The notes beneath the pieces were generated by a model, which was not told the origin of the DNA, did no database searches, and was given only the letters and a program-made list of their open reading frames with translations. The position numbers and the translations under genes were made by a program. Source: JAXHUA01 sp034189695 (GTDB taxonomy: Bacteria; Chloroflexota; Dehalococcoidia; E44-bin15). Taken from it: a stretch of DNA of 11,501 bases. Of the stretch, positions 1 through 6,662 are shown one piece after another (position 1 is the stretch's first letter; each line of letters starts with the position of its first letter). The stretch covers positions 1 to 11,501 of the forward strand of contig JAXHUA010000020.1 of assembly GCA_034189695.1 (NCBI GenBank). The letters are read 5' to 3'.

Positions 1-57
1 CCTCTCCTTCATCACCTCGGTATACTCTGTCAAGCTCGCTCTACTCATGCCTCTCAT
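1..57 (-). CDS. Probable rve-type transposase, N-terminal fragment (runs off window start)
   Basis: Reading the minus strand from an ATG at 57 gives an open frame of 19 codons to the window edge, starting MRGMSRASLTEYTEVMKER. I recognise the (M)xRASxxEYxxxxxxRY pattern as the start of integrase-core (rve, DDE) transposases common in Chloroflexota and sediment bacteria. This is recognition from a short stretch, not a search. A second in-frame ATG at 48 fits the usual family start better. An in-frame ATG at 102 could extend the protein upstream through the repeat region, where the next upstream in-frame codon (105-103) is a TAA stop. The adjacent subterminal repeats support an insertion-sequence context. 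The catalytic domain lies outside the window, so it cannot be judged whether the element is intact. Confidence 0.55.
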   Translation of the reverse strand, partial: MRGMSRASLTEYTEVMKER

Positions 58-59
58 TG

Positions 60-81
60 GGTAACACCTTTTTTGAGGCAA
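60..81. repeat. Subterminal direct repeat, inner copy
   Basis: This copy consists of GGTAACA, an 8-nt T-rich centre, then GAGGCAA. It matches the copy at 95-116 at 18 of 22 positions and sits exactly 35 bp from it. All four mismatches (67, 68, 70 and 73) fall in the centre, so both flanking heptamers are fully conserved, as expected of a bipartite protein-binding site. Weaker similarity extends left to about 53. Confidence 0.7.
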
Positions 82-94
82 CGATACCCCACTC

Positions 95-116
95 GGTAAC
101 ATTTATTATGAGGCAA
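95..116. repeat. Subterminal direct repeat, outer copy
   Basis: Second copy of the bipartite repeat (GGTAACA, 8-nt A/T centre, GAGGCAA), 35 bp from the first. Its right edge probably marks or lies within 1-2 bp of the end of the insertion sequence. AGGCAA at 111-116 is also an inverted match to TTGCCT at 126-131, the candidate -35 of the next gene, with a 9-nt gap. That second match may be chance. Confidence 0.65.
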
Positions 117-125
117 TTCGGGGCG

Positions 126-154
126 TTGCCTTGAAGCAAGGTCTGGTATAGAAT
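126..154 (+). promoter_or_regulatory. Candidate sigma70-like promoter for STT3 gene, possibly leaderless
   Basis: TTGCCT (126-131) and TAGAAT (149-154) are separated by 17 nt and match the consensus at 4/6 and 5/6 positions. The expected transcription start near 160-163 falls almost on the ATG at 164, and no Shine-Dalgarno sequence precedes that ATG, so a leaderless mRNA is plausible. The promoter lies about 10-40 bp outside the inferred insertion-sequence end. Confidence 0.4.
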
Positions 155-163
155 CTCAAGCTG

Positions 164-2569
164 ATGAGTACTCTCCTCGCGAAGACCATCCAGCGAGTAC
201 CTCCCAAGGCCGTCTACGGCATACTGATGCTCCTCATCTTCGGCATTGCGCTTTCGTTGCGGCTATGCCCTCCATACGACAGTGTCTTCGGCGGAGACTG
301 GGTCCGATTCGGCATGACCGACTCCTGGTATCACATCCGGCTGGCGGAGAACCTGGCGCAGCATTTCCCCCAGCGTATCGGGTTTGACCCCTTCACCTGG
401 TATCCATTCGGGCAGGGTGTCTACTTCGCCCCTTTCTTTGACCTGCTTCTTGGATTAGTCATATGGGTCGCTGGCCTGGGAACGCCAACCCAACACACCG
501 TGGAGGTGGTGGCGGCCTACTTCCCCGCCGTTCTCGGCGCCCTGGCCACGGTGCCGGTGTACTTCGTGGGAAAGACGCTCTTCAATAGAACCGTCGGGCT
601 TCTGTCGGCCGGACTCATCGCTATCCTACCCGGGGAGTTCCTTCTTCGCTCCGTGCTCGGAGTCACCGACCACCACATGGCGGAGGTCCTGTTCAGCACC
701 CTCGTAGTGCTGTTCCTGCTGTTAGCCATGAAGGCCGCGAGAGAGCAGGGTACACGCTTCGAACACGTGTGGCGCAGGGAATGGAGAAGCCTGGCGAAGC
801 CTTTGGCCTACAGCGTTCTCGCCGGCATTTGCCTGGGACTCTACTTCGCGTCGTGGGTAGGCGCCGTCCTCTTCCTGGTGGCCATCCTCGTCTTCGCGGT
901 AGTCCAGTACGCGATCGACCACGTGAGTGGGAAGTCGACCGACTACCTGTGTATTGTCGGCGCACCCTGCGTCATCGTGGCGCTGATAGTGGTCCTCCCA
1001 TTCCGGAACTTGATAACCGAAGCCGTCTTCCAGATTCCTTCGCTGCTTCTCGGTGTGCTCGTGTTCGCCGTGCTGAGCGGCCTCTCGAAGCTTATGGTCG
1101 CCAGGAGAATCAGGCCCGGGTACTACCCGCTGGCACTGGCCGTCGCCGGGCTGGCTGGACTGGGAGTCTTCTACGCAGTCGCCCCAGACCTTCTCACCAC
1201 TATGGCAAGCCGGTTCGGCATATTCGTGCCCGAAATAGAGGTCCGCACCATTGCTGAGGCGAATCCACTCCTGTCGACCTTCGGGGAGTTCTCGCTTGAG
1301 CTTCCCTGGAGCTACTTCACCACCGGCTTCTTCATCGCGTTTGTATCACTCCTCCTCATAGCCTATGCCGCGGTGAAGGAGAGAAACGCTGGCAAGACCC
1401 TCCTCGTCATCTGGAGCCTGGCAATGCTGGCCGCCACGCTGGGCCAGAGACGCTTCGCATACTACTACGCAGTGAACGTGGCTCTCCTCGCCGGATACCT
1501 GGCGTGGAGAGTGCCGGCCTGGACCCAGACCGTACTGGGCTGGATCGGCCTGAGGGAGAAGGCCGCGCCTCGGAAACCCATCGCTGAGGTGCGGAAGAAG
1601 AAGGCGAAAGGCAGCAAGAAGAAGAGAGCCCGGCAGGCGCAGCCCAGCGGCTCCTTCGCCGCAAGATACCTGAAGCCGCGCTACGTCTCCGTTGTGCTGG
1701 GAGGCCTGATGGTGTTCTTCGGAGTGTTCTACCCCAACATCGGCCTTGCCATCGCCACCGCGGAGAGTGTCACGGGCCCCAACGAAGCCTGGCACGACTC
1801 TCTTCTCTGGATGAGGGACAACACGCCTGACCCGTTTCAAGACCCTGGATTCTACTATGAACTGTACCAGAGCCCTCCAGCCGGCGAGAGCTACGACTAC
1901 CCCGAGTCGGCCTACGGCATCATGTGCTGGTGGGACTACGGGCACTGGATAACGCAGATGGCACACCGTATTCCATGCGCCAACCCCCACCAGTTGGGCG
2001 CTCCGGACGCAGCGCTCTTCTTTATCGCCCAGGACGAGCAGTCAGGGAACGAGGTCATGGACAGGCTGGGCTGCAGGTATGTCATCATCGACTTCGAGCA
2101 GTCGGTGCCCAAGTTCAATGCCATGCTGCCCTGGGCCGGGGAGACCTCATCGCTCTACTTCGAGGAGTTCTACCGCACCACGACGGGCGGACGACTTGAA
2201 CCCGCACTTCTTTTCTATCCCGAGTACTATCGCTCCATGTGTTCCCGCCTGTACAACTTCGGCGGCCAGGAGGTAGTCCCCGACAACTCGACGTACGTGG
2301 TTCGTTTCGAATTCAATACGGACAGCAGCGGAAGACGGTTCAAAGAGATCACCGACTTCAAGACCTTCGCCACCTATCAGGAGGCAGAGGACTTCGTGGG
2401 GACCCAATCCTACTCGGGCTACAGGATCGTCGGTACGAACCCATACGTCAGCCCGGTGCCGCTCGAGGCCCTCGAGCACTACAAGGTAGTCTATGAGTCC
2501 GAGTTGATAGAATGGGCTCCGGGAGACACGACGCTGCCCTACGTCAGGATTCTCGAGTATGCTCCCTGA
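164..2569 (+). CDS. Oligosaccharyltransferase, STT3/AglB family
   Basis: Membrane enzyme that transfers a lipid-linked oligosaccharide to asparagine in N-X-S/T sequons on the outer face of the membrane. The protein has 801 residues, the size of archaeal AglB. The first hydrophobic segment is at about 18-33. The first external loop carries TDSWYHIR with an acidic metal-site candidate at D53. A DHH motif follows (D169-H170-H171), then many hydrophobic segments to about 450. A TIxE motif is TIAE at 362-365, the acceptor-site element next to the metal. After a final membrane segment (about 508-530) comes a soluble C-terminal domain with the hallmark WWDYG at 589-593, and a DK-like element with D643, K650 and M654. 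All signature motifs are present, so it should be active. A Lys/Arg-rich stretch at about 471-490 lies in the loop before the last membrane segment. The ATG at 164 is the first usable start after an in-frame stop at 149. Family assignment is firm; donor glycan and targets are unknown. Confidence 0.93.
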   Translation: MSTLLAKTIQRVPPKAVYGILMLLIFGIALSLRLCPPYDSVFGGDWVRFGMTDSWYHIRLAENLAQHFPQRIGFDPFTWYPFGQGVYFAPFFDLLLGLVIWVAGLGTPTQHTVEVVAAYFPAVLGALATVPVYFVGKTLFNRTVGLLSAGLIAILPGEFLLRSVLGVTDHHMAEVLFSTLVVLFLLLAMKAAREQGTRFEHVWRREWRSLAKPLAYSVLAGICLGLYFASWVGAVLFLVAILVFAVVQYAIDHVSGKSTDYLCIVGAPCVIVALIVVLPFRNLITEAVFQIPSLLLGVLVFAVLSGLSKLMVARRIRPGYYPLALAVAGLAGLGVFYAVAPDLLTTMASRFGIFVPEIEVRTIAEANPLLSTFGEFSLELPWSYFTTGFFIAFVSLLLIAYAAVKERNAGKTLLVIWSLAMLAATLGQRRFAYYYAVNVALLAGYLAWRVPAWTQTVLGWIGLREKAAPRKPIAEVRKKKAKGSKKKRARQAQPSGSFAARYLKPRYVSVVLGGLMVFFGVFYPNIGLAIATAESVTGPNEAWHDSLLWMRDNTPDPFQDPGFYYELYQSPPAGESYDYPESAYGIMCWWDYGHWITQMAHRIPCANPHQLGAPDAALFFIAQDEQSGNEVMDRLGCRYVIIDFEQSVPKFNAMLPWAGETSSLYFEEFYRTTTGGRLEPALLFYPEYYRSMCSRLYNFGGQEVVPDNSTYVVRFEFNTDSSGRRFKEITDFKTFATYQEAEDFVGTQSYSGYRIVGTNPYVSPVPLEALEHYKVVYESELIEWAPGDTTLPYVRILEYAP

Positions 2570-2686
2570 GTTGTGATGGGGCCCTCACGGTCACTCTGAG
2601 CAACCCAGCCGCGCGTTGCCAACCAGTAGGGCAAGTTACAGTGACGCTATGCACGTTCGGCTCGAAACGGTGACCTGGAGGCATGC

Positions 2687-3838
2687 ATGAACAGGATCGG
2701 GGTTGTCGGTACCGGTTTCATAGCCAAGGGGTTCGTTATGGCGCTGGACGCGCACAGGGACCTGGTGCCTTCCAAGGTGCTCACCCGGACCAGCATCGAC
2801 AAAAGAACCGACTTCCCCAGACAAGACCTGCTGACAAACTCAGTCGATGAGCTGATCGATAACTCGGACTTGGTGTTTGAGTGCAGCGGAGACGTAACCT
2901 ATGCCACCGACGTCGTCGACAGAGCTATGGCAGCGGGTCGCCCCATAGTGACAATGGACGCCGACCTCCAGGTGACGACCGGCTCCTACTTCGCGAGAAG
3001 GGGCTACATCACCGAAGCCGAGGGTGACCAGCCGGGCTGCCTTGCCGCGCTGAAGGAAGATGTGGTGCGCATGGGATTCAAGCCCATCGTCTATGGCAAC
3101 ATCAAGGGATTTCTGAATCACAATCCCACTGAGGATGAAATGCTATTCTGGGCGAAGAAACAGAACCTGAGCCTCCAGATGACCACTTCGTTCACCGACG
3201 GAACGAAGGTCCAGATCGAACAGGCGCTGGTGGCCAATGGCCTGGGGGCAGGCATAGCAGCGCCGGGCCTCCTGGGGATTCCATCCGAAGACGTCGCTAC
3301 AGGCGCCGCAGCCCTGGCCGCCCAAGCCGAAAGGACAGACGGCCCCATAAGCGACTACATCCTCTCTGCGGAATCGCCTCCCGGGGTTTTCATTGTTGCC
3401 GAACACGACGAGCGCCAGAGGGCCTACCTGGTGAACTTCAAGCTGGGCGAAGGTCCCTATTACGTGCTGCTTCGCAGCTTCCACCTGTGCCACCTGGAGG
3501 TCGCCAAGACACTGGAGAGAGTACTCGACGGAAAGGGAGTGCTCTTGAACAACAGCACCAGCCCTTCCATCAGCGTGGCCGCCATCGCGAAGAGACGCCT
3601 TGTGCCGGGACAGACCATCGAGAGGGGCATTGGCAGTTTCGACGTGAGAGGCGTCGCGGTGAACATCGCAGACCGCCCAGACCACGTGCCCATTGGCCTG
3701 CTTGCCGACGCCGTCGTGCTCAGGCACATGGAGCCGGGCCAGCAGGTCACCTTCGACGATGTTGAGATTCCCGATACCCTCGCGTTCCGGGCGTGGCGCG
3801 AGGTGTCAAAGCGCCCGCGCCCGACATCGGACCGGTGA
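2687..3838 (+). CDS. NAD(P)-binding oxidoreductase with C-terminal SAF domain (COG4091-like, homoserine dehydrogenase-like)
   Basis: The 383-residue protein begins with a Rossmann fold: IGVVGTGFIAKG holds the dinucleotide-binding glycines near residues 5-15, and VFECSGD at 63-69 and IVTMDADL at 87-94 fit the homoserine-dehydrogenase-like nucleotide domain. The middle (about 115-290) contains YGNIKGFLN, typical of proteins annotated as predicted homoserine dehydrogenase. The C-terminal 70-80 residues (about 296-365, with RRLVPGQTIE and MEPGQQVTFDDVEIP) resemble a SAF domain, also found in sialic acid synthases and FlgA/CpaB proteins. The substrate is unknown; members of this group are thought to act on sugar acids or related compounds. 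The start is supported by GGAGG at 2677-2681, 5 nt before the ATG. It lies 117 bp after the STT3 gene on the same strand and may be cotranscribed, though a weak promoter in the gap is possible. It converges with the glycosyltransferase downstream. Confidence 0.8.
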   Translation: MNRIGVVGTGFIAKGFVMALDAHRDLVPSKVLTRTSIDKRTDFPRQDLLTNSVDELIDNSDLVFECSGDVTYATDVVDRAMAAGRPIVTMDADLQVTTGSYFARRGYITEAEGDQPGCLAALKEDVVRMGFKPIVYGNIKGFLNHNPTEDEMLFWAKKQNLSLQMTTSFTDGTKVQIEQALVANGLGAGIAAPGLLGIPSEDVATGAAALAAQAERTDGPISDYILSAESPPGVFIVAEHDERQRAYLVNFKLGEGPYYVLLRSFHLCHLEVAKTLERVLDGKGVLLNNSTSPSISVAAIAKRRLVPGQTIERGIGSFDVRGVAVNIADRPDHVPIGLLADAVVLRHMEPGQQVTFDDVEIPDTLAFRAWREVSKRPRPTSDR

Positions 3839-3854
3839 CCCCGAGGGCGCGGGA

Positions 3855-3869
3855 AGCCGAGGCCCGGCT
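3855..3869. terminator. Small hairpin between convergent genes, possible bidirectional terminator
   Basis: AGCCG (3855-3859) and CGGCT (3865-3869) form a perfect 5-bp GC-rich stem with a 5-nt loop. It lies in the 35-bp gap between the convergent genes ending at 3838 and 3874. No T-tract follows on either strand, so it is at best a weak or factor-assisted terminator. Confidence 0.3.
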
Positions 3870-3873
3870 CACA

Positions 3874-4803
3874 TCAGGCCCGCTTCCCCAGGCCGCTCAG
3901 AATGAACCTTCCCAGGTCCAGGGCGAATCCGGCCAGCATCCGTCGGTCTCGGACCTTGGTGAAATAAAGCACAGCCCACCGCCACAACAGGCGTGGGAAC
4001 ATAAGCAACTGGAATATGTACACCGGCGATGAGAAGTTGCGTTTGACGAAGTAGTAATAGCTGGCCGGACTGGCGTAGGTCACGTGGGCTTTCTTGGCGG
4101 AGGCCCCGACCTTGTGCCACACCCTGGAGGTAGGAACGTAGACGGTCCTGTAGCCACGTTTCCTGGCCCTCAGACAGTAGTCGATATCCTCGTGCCCAAA
4201 GAAGTACCACGGGTCAAGAAGGCCCACTTCATCAACCAGGCAACTCCTGAACATCAGCACCGCGCCGCTGACCCAATCGACCTCCGTCTTCGGCGAGTAC
4301 TCCGGCGAGTCATTCATGTTCTCCTCTAGCAGCCGGTGAACCTCCACCAGCCACCATCGTATCCTGCCACCCGCCGACCATATGACATCCTTTCTGCCAT
4401 CGAATTCGTAGTAGTAGATCTTCGGACCTACGAGTCCCGCCTGCCTGTCCCCCTCCGCCACCCTCACCAGGTGGTCCAGAAAATCCGGAGCGACGACGAT
4501 GTCGTTGTTCATAATGACAAGATAGTCTGGTTGAGGCGGCTCCATGGCACGCAGTATCCCCACGTTGAATCCCTCGCCACACCCCAGGTTCCTGTCATTC
4601 TGAACAAGCTGTATGAAGTCTCCGAACTCAGCCTTGAGGACCACGGAGTCGTCACCGTCCGAACCGTTGTCCACTACGACAACTTCGTAGTTACGATAGT
4701 CTATCCTTTGCAGCGACTTCAGACACTCCCGTGTATCCTCCAGCCCATTCCAATTGAGGATAATGATACTGACTGTAGGGTGCTCCGCCTTCGATCCTGT
4801 CAC
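3874..4803 (-). CDS. Family 2 glycosyltransferase (rhamnosyltransferase-like)
   Basis: The 309-residue protein is a GT-A fold enzyme that transfers a sugar from a nucleotide-sugar donor, probably while building a surface polysaccharide or lipid-linked glycan at the inner membrane face. The N-terminus shows the GT2 pattern VSIIILNWNG (about 10-19) followed by VVVVDNGSDG. The metal-binding DXD equivalent is MNNDIVV (about 97-103). The acceptor/catalytic region reads WVSGAVLMFR and then FFGHEDIDYCLRARKRGYR, the ED motif of WbbL-like rhamnosyltransferases. The C-terminal part is hydrophobic/basic (about 235-300), suggesting membrane association. The start is GTG at 4803, preceded by an SD-like AGGAAGG (complement of 4812-4818) at an 8-nt spacing. 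It is transcribed alone, convergent with the SAF oxidoreductase and divergent from the sugar operon. Donor and acceptor cannot be read from the sequence. Confidence 0.9.
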   Translation of the reverse strand: MTGSKAEHPTVSIIILNWNGLEDTRECLKSLQRIDYRNYEVVVVDNGSDGDDSVVLKAEFGDFIQLVQNDRNLGCGEGFNVGILRAMEPPQPDYLVIMNNDIVVAPDFLDHLVRVAEGDRQAGLVGPKIYYYEFDGRKDVIWSAGGRIRWWLVEVHRLLEENMNDSPEYSPKTEVDWVSGAVLMFRSCLVDEVGLLDPWYFFGHEDIDYCLRARKRGYRTVYVPTSRVWHKVGASAKKAHVTYASPASYYYFVKRNFSSPVYIFQLLMFPRLLWRWAVLYFTKVRDRRMLAGFALDLGRFILSGLGKRA

Positions 4804-4842
4804 GGGTGACGCCTTCCTGCCTCCTCCCCGGATGATTGGAGC

Positions 4843-4881
4843 GCCTGGTGCAGACTCAAGGGCAGAATCTCTCCACCAGGC
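4843..4881. repeat. 8-bp inverted repeat in the glycosyltransferase upstream region
   Basis: GCCTGGTG (4843-4850) and CACCAGGC (4874-4881) are perfect inverted copies separated by 23 nt. They lie 40-78 bp upstream of the glycosyltransferase start, in the divergent intergenic region. They could be a leader hairpin on the minus-strand mRNA or a dimeric operator. Confidence 0.4.
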
Positions 4882-4982
4882 AGTACAAGGCCGACCGCTG
4901 TGGCTGATGCCAGTCGCACACGATGAAGCATATCCAGACCGCAGCGCAACTCCGTCCGGACGACCTGAGACTGGAGCTACGC

Positions 4983-5012
4983 TTGTCTGCCGCTATCGAA
5001 TAATAGTATACT
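4983..5012 (+). promoter_or_regulatory. Candidate promoter of the sugar operon, -10 inside a 12-bp palindrome
   Basis: TTGTCT (4983-4988) and TATACT (5007-5012) are separated by 18 nt and match the -35 and -10 consensus at 4/6 and 5/6. The -10 is embedded in the perfect palindrome ATAGTATACTAT (5003-5014). Transcription would start near 5019, leaving a leader of about 84 nt before the ATG at 5103. The A/T-rich patch stands out in a G+C-rich intergenic region. The rest of 4804-5102 shows no convincing gene. Confidence 0.5.
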
Positions 5013-5102
5013 ATGCCGCCACGTTCAAACCTGGTGCCGTCACTCGGCGCTCAACCGGGTCGTTGCCACGTCGGACACTTTGTCCATCGGGGGGATCACC
5101 AG

Positions 5103-5618
5103 ATGATGATTGAGCATGCTCTGGAGGGTGTCAGGACCCACCACCTTAGTCTGTTTGCCGATGAGAGAGGTTTCTTCGCTGAAGCATTGCGGCAGGACTG
5201 GCAGACCTTCATTGATGAGTGGATAGCGCAAGTCAATCTCAGCCACAGCTATCCCAATGTGGTCAGGGCCTGGCATCGCCATGTCCGAGGACAGGTCGAC
5301 TACTTCCTCGTCCTTAGGGGAGCGATGAAGGTATGTGCCTACGACGAAGCGAGCCGAGTGCTGGTCGAGGTGATAGCGAGCGAGCACAAGCCCGTTCTCG
5401 TCAGGGTGCCAGGCCACTACTACCATGGGACCAAGACCGTCAGCAGCGAGCCCAGCCTGTCCGTCTACTTCGTGACAAGGCTATACGACCATGAGAACCC
5501 CGATGAGGAACGCATTCCCTGGAATGACCGACGCATAGTCCCGGTCAATATCAACGGGAACAGGAATGACCCCAGAGTGAACCAACCCTGGGACTGGTTG
5601 CTCCCGCCCCACAAGTGA
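5103..5618 (+). CDS. RmlC-like cupin (dTDP-4-dehydrorhamnose 3,5-epimerase family)
   Basis: The 171-residue protein, from the ATG at 5103, has the usual length of RmlC-type nucleotide-sugar epimerases. DERGFFAEALR (20-30) matches the family's substrate-loop DxRGxFxE pattern. VVRAWHRH (53-60) aligns with the catalytic RGLHYQ strand and supplies a candidate catalytic histidine (H58). The segment ERIPWNDRRI (136-145) resembles the conserved C-terminal WNDP region. The normally conserved residues after the histidine, including a Lys in the KLVRVVRG strand, are replaced by a divergent stretch (GQVDYFLVLRG), so the exact substrate or reaction may differ. An in-frame ATG at 5013 would add 30 unlikely residues and lies at the predicted -10. 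The start at 5103 has a G-rich SD-like tract (5089-5094) with an 8-nt spacing, and a second ATG follows at 5106. It is the first gene of a three-gene operon; its stop overlaps the GTG of the next gene. Confidence 0.85.
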   Translation: MMIEHALEGVRTHHLSLFADERGFFAEALRQDWQTFIDEWIAQVNLSHSYPNVVRAWHRHVRGQVDYFLVLRGAMKVCAYDEASRVLVEVIASEHKPVLVRVPGHYYHGTKTVSSEPSLSVYFVTRLYDHENPDEERIPWNDRRIVPVNINGNRNDPRVNQPWDWLLPPHK

Positions 5619-6658
5619 CGATGGACGAACCGATGGCCAACAGAGTGCTGGTGACCGGGGGTTGTGGCTACATTGGAGCTGTACTCGTCCCCATGCTGCT
5701 GGAGCGTGGGTATCAGGTGCGCGTCTTCGACAAGCTCTACTTCGGCGACGATTCCCTCGCAGACGTACGCAATAGAATCGAGATGGTAGCGGGCGACGTG
5801 AGGAAGCTCGACCCCGCTGTACTGGACGGGATAGACGCCGTCATACACCTGGGTTCATTGAGCAACGACCCGACGGCCGATTTCGACCCGGAAGCCACCC
5901 ATTCCATCAACTATGTTGGGACGATCACCCTGGCCAGAGCTTGCCGGGAGCGCGGCATTGGCCGCTTCACCTTTGCATCAACATGCGCTGTGTACGGCTT
6001 CTCCCTCGATGAACTGGTCGACGAGACATTCCCGGCGAACCCACAGAGCCACTACGCCAAGTCCAAACGCGACGTGGAATTGGAACTGCAAAGTATGGCT
6101 GACGACGGGTTCTGTCCGGTGAGCCTGCGCCAGGCCACTGTCTTCGGTTATTCACCGAGGATGCGTTGGGACACAGTCGTCAACGCATTCGTTATGCACA
6201 GCTTCAGGTCGGACAAGCTGGAGGTATGGTACGGCGGTGATGTATGGCGTCCCATGGTCCACGTAAGAGACACCGCCGAGGCGCATATTCGATGCCTTGA
6301 AGCCGAGACAGACAAGGTCCGGGGCGAGATATTCAACGTCGTCCACGGCAACTACCGCATTCTGGAACTGGCGCACCACGTGCGAAAGGCGCTGGGCAAT
6401 ATGGGAATCGAAGTTGGCCTCGACGTCAATCGCGACCAGGTCGACACCAGGAACTACAAGACCAGTGGCGACAAGATGACGAGGGTTCTCGGTTTCACGC
6501 CCTCAACCTCGATAGTGGACGGTGTGAAAGAGATCGCTGAGGTGCTGCGCGACGGGCACTGCCGGGACTTCGACCATCCTATCTACTACAACATGCGGTG
6601 GATGAAGTTGCTGGTGGACATCGAGGACAGACTGAAGCGAACAGGGAGCATTCTCTAG
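5615..6658 (+). CDS. NAD-dependent epimerase/dehydratase (extended SDR, nucleotide-sugar)
   Basis: The 347-residue extended short-chain dehydrogenase acts on a nucleotide-activated sugar (4-epimerase, 4,6-dehydratase or related). The N-terminal Rossmann motif VLVTGGCGYIG (11-21) binds NAD(H). A D61 in AGDVR, ASTCAVYG (121-128, active-site Ser/Thr) and the catalytic YxxxK as Y147-K151 follow. RPMVHVRD (212-219) and the C-terminal TPSTSIVDGVKEI segment are typical of the family's substrate-binding half. The frame opens at GTG 5615, overlapping the upstream stop (GTGA), which suggests translational coupling. ATGs at 5621 and 5633 are alternatives, and the 5633 start gives the family-like MANRVLVTGG. 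No strong SD precedes any of them. It sits between the RmlC-like gene and an oxidoreductase, consistent with making one modified sugar. The exact reaction is not decided by the motifs. Confidence 0.9.
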   Translation: MTMDEPMANRVLVTGGCGYIGAVLVPMLLERGYQVRVFDKLYFGDDSLADVRNRIEMVAGDVRKLDPAVLDGIDAVIHLGSLSNDPTADFDPEATHSINYVGTITLARACRERGIGRFTFASTCAVYGFSLDELVDETFPANPQSHYAKSKRDVELELQSMADDGFCPVSLRQATVFGYSPRMRWDTVVNAFVMHSFRSDKLEVWYGGDVWRPMVHVRDTAEAHIRCLEAETDKVRGEIFNVVHGNYRILELAHHVRKALGNMGIEVGLDVNRDQVDTRNYKTSGDKMTRVLGFTPSTSIVDGVKEIAEVLRDGHCRDFDHPIYYNMRWMKLLVDIEDRLKRTGSIL

Positions 6659-6662
6659 ACGG

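Larger units (their letters stand above)
1..116 (-). mobile_element. End of an insertion sequence
   Basis: The segment combines the start of a transposase-like frame (57 to 1, minus) with two direct repeats at 60-81 and 95-116, a typical arrangement for transposase-binding sites at an IS end. Read outward on the minus strand, the outer copy begins TTGCCTCATAATAAATGTTA. A tip beginning with TG at 115 would match the TG...CA ends of many rve-type elements, so the boundary is probably near 115-116. The other end and any target-site duplication are not in the window. The family is unassigned. Confidence 0.5.

Noticed and set aside
1346..1990. Long minus-strand open frame (214 codons) opposite the STT3 gene
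   Set aside because: It lies fully antisense to a well-supported gene with all STT3 motifs. Its composition (Arg, Gly, Val, His rich) is typical of a shadow frame in G+C-rich DNA.
2616..2642. Possible promoter before the SAF oxidoreductase (TTGCCA, 15 nt, TACAGT)
   Set aside because: The -35 is good (5/6), but the spacer is short and the -10 poor; readthrough from the STT3 gene is at least as likely.
4953..4962. Perfect 10-bp palindrome CGTCCGGACG upstream of the sugar operon promoter
   Set aside because: A single short GC-rich palindrome is expected by chance in such DNA, and no second copy was seen.
4336..5113. Plus-strand frames of 157 and 119 codons overlapping the glycosyltransferase and the intergenic region
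   Set aside because: They overlap the clear GT2 gene on the other strand, have no recognisable motif, and run through the candidate promoter of the sugar operon.
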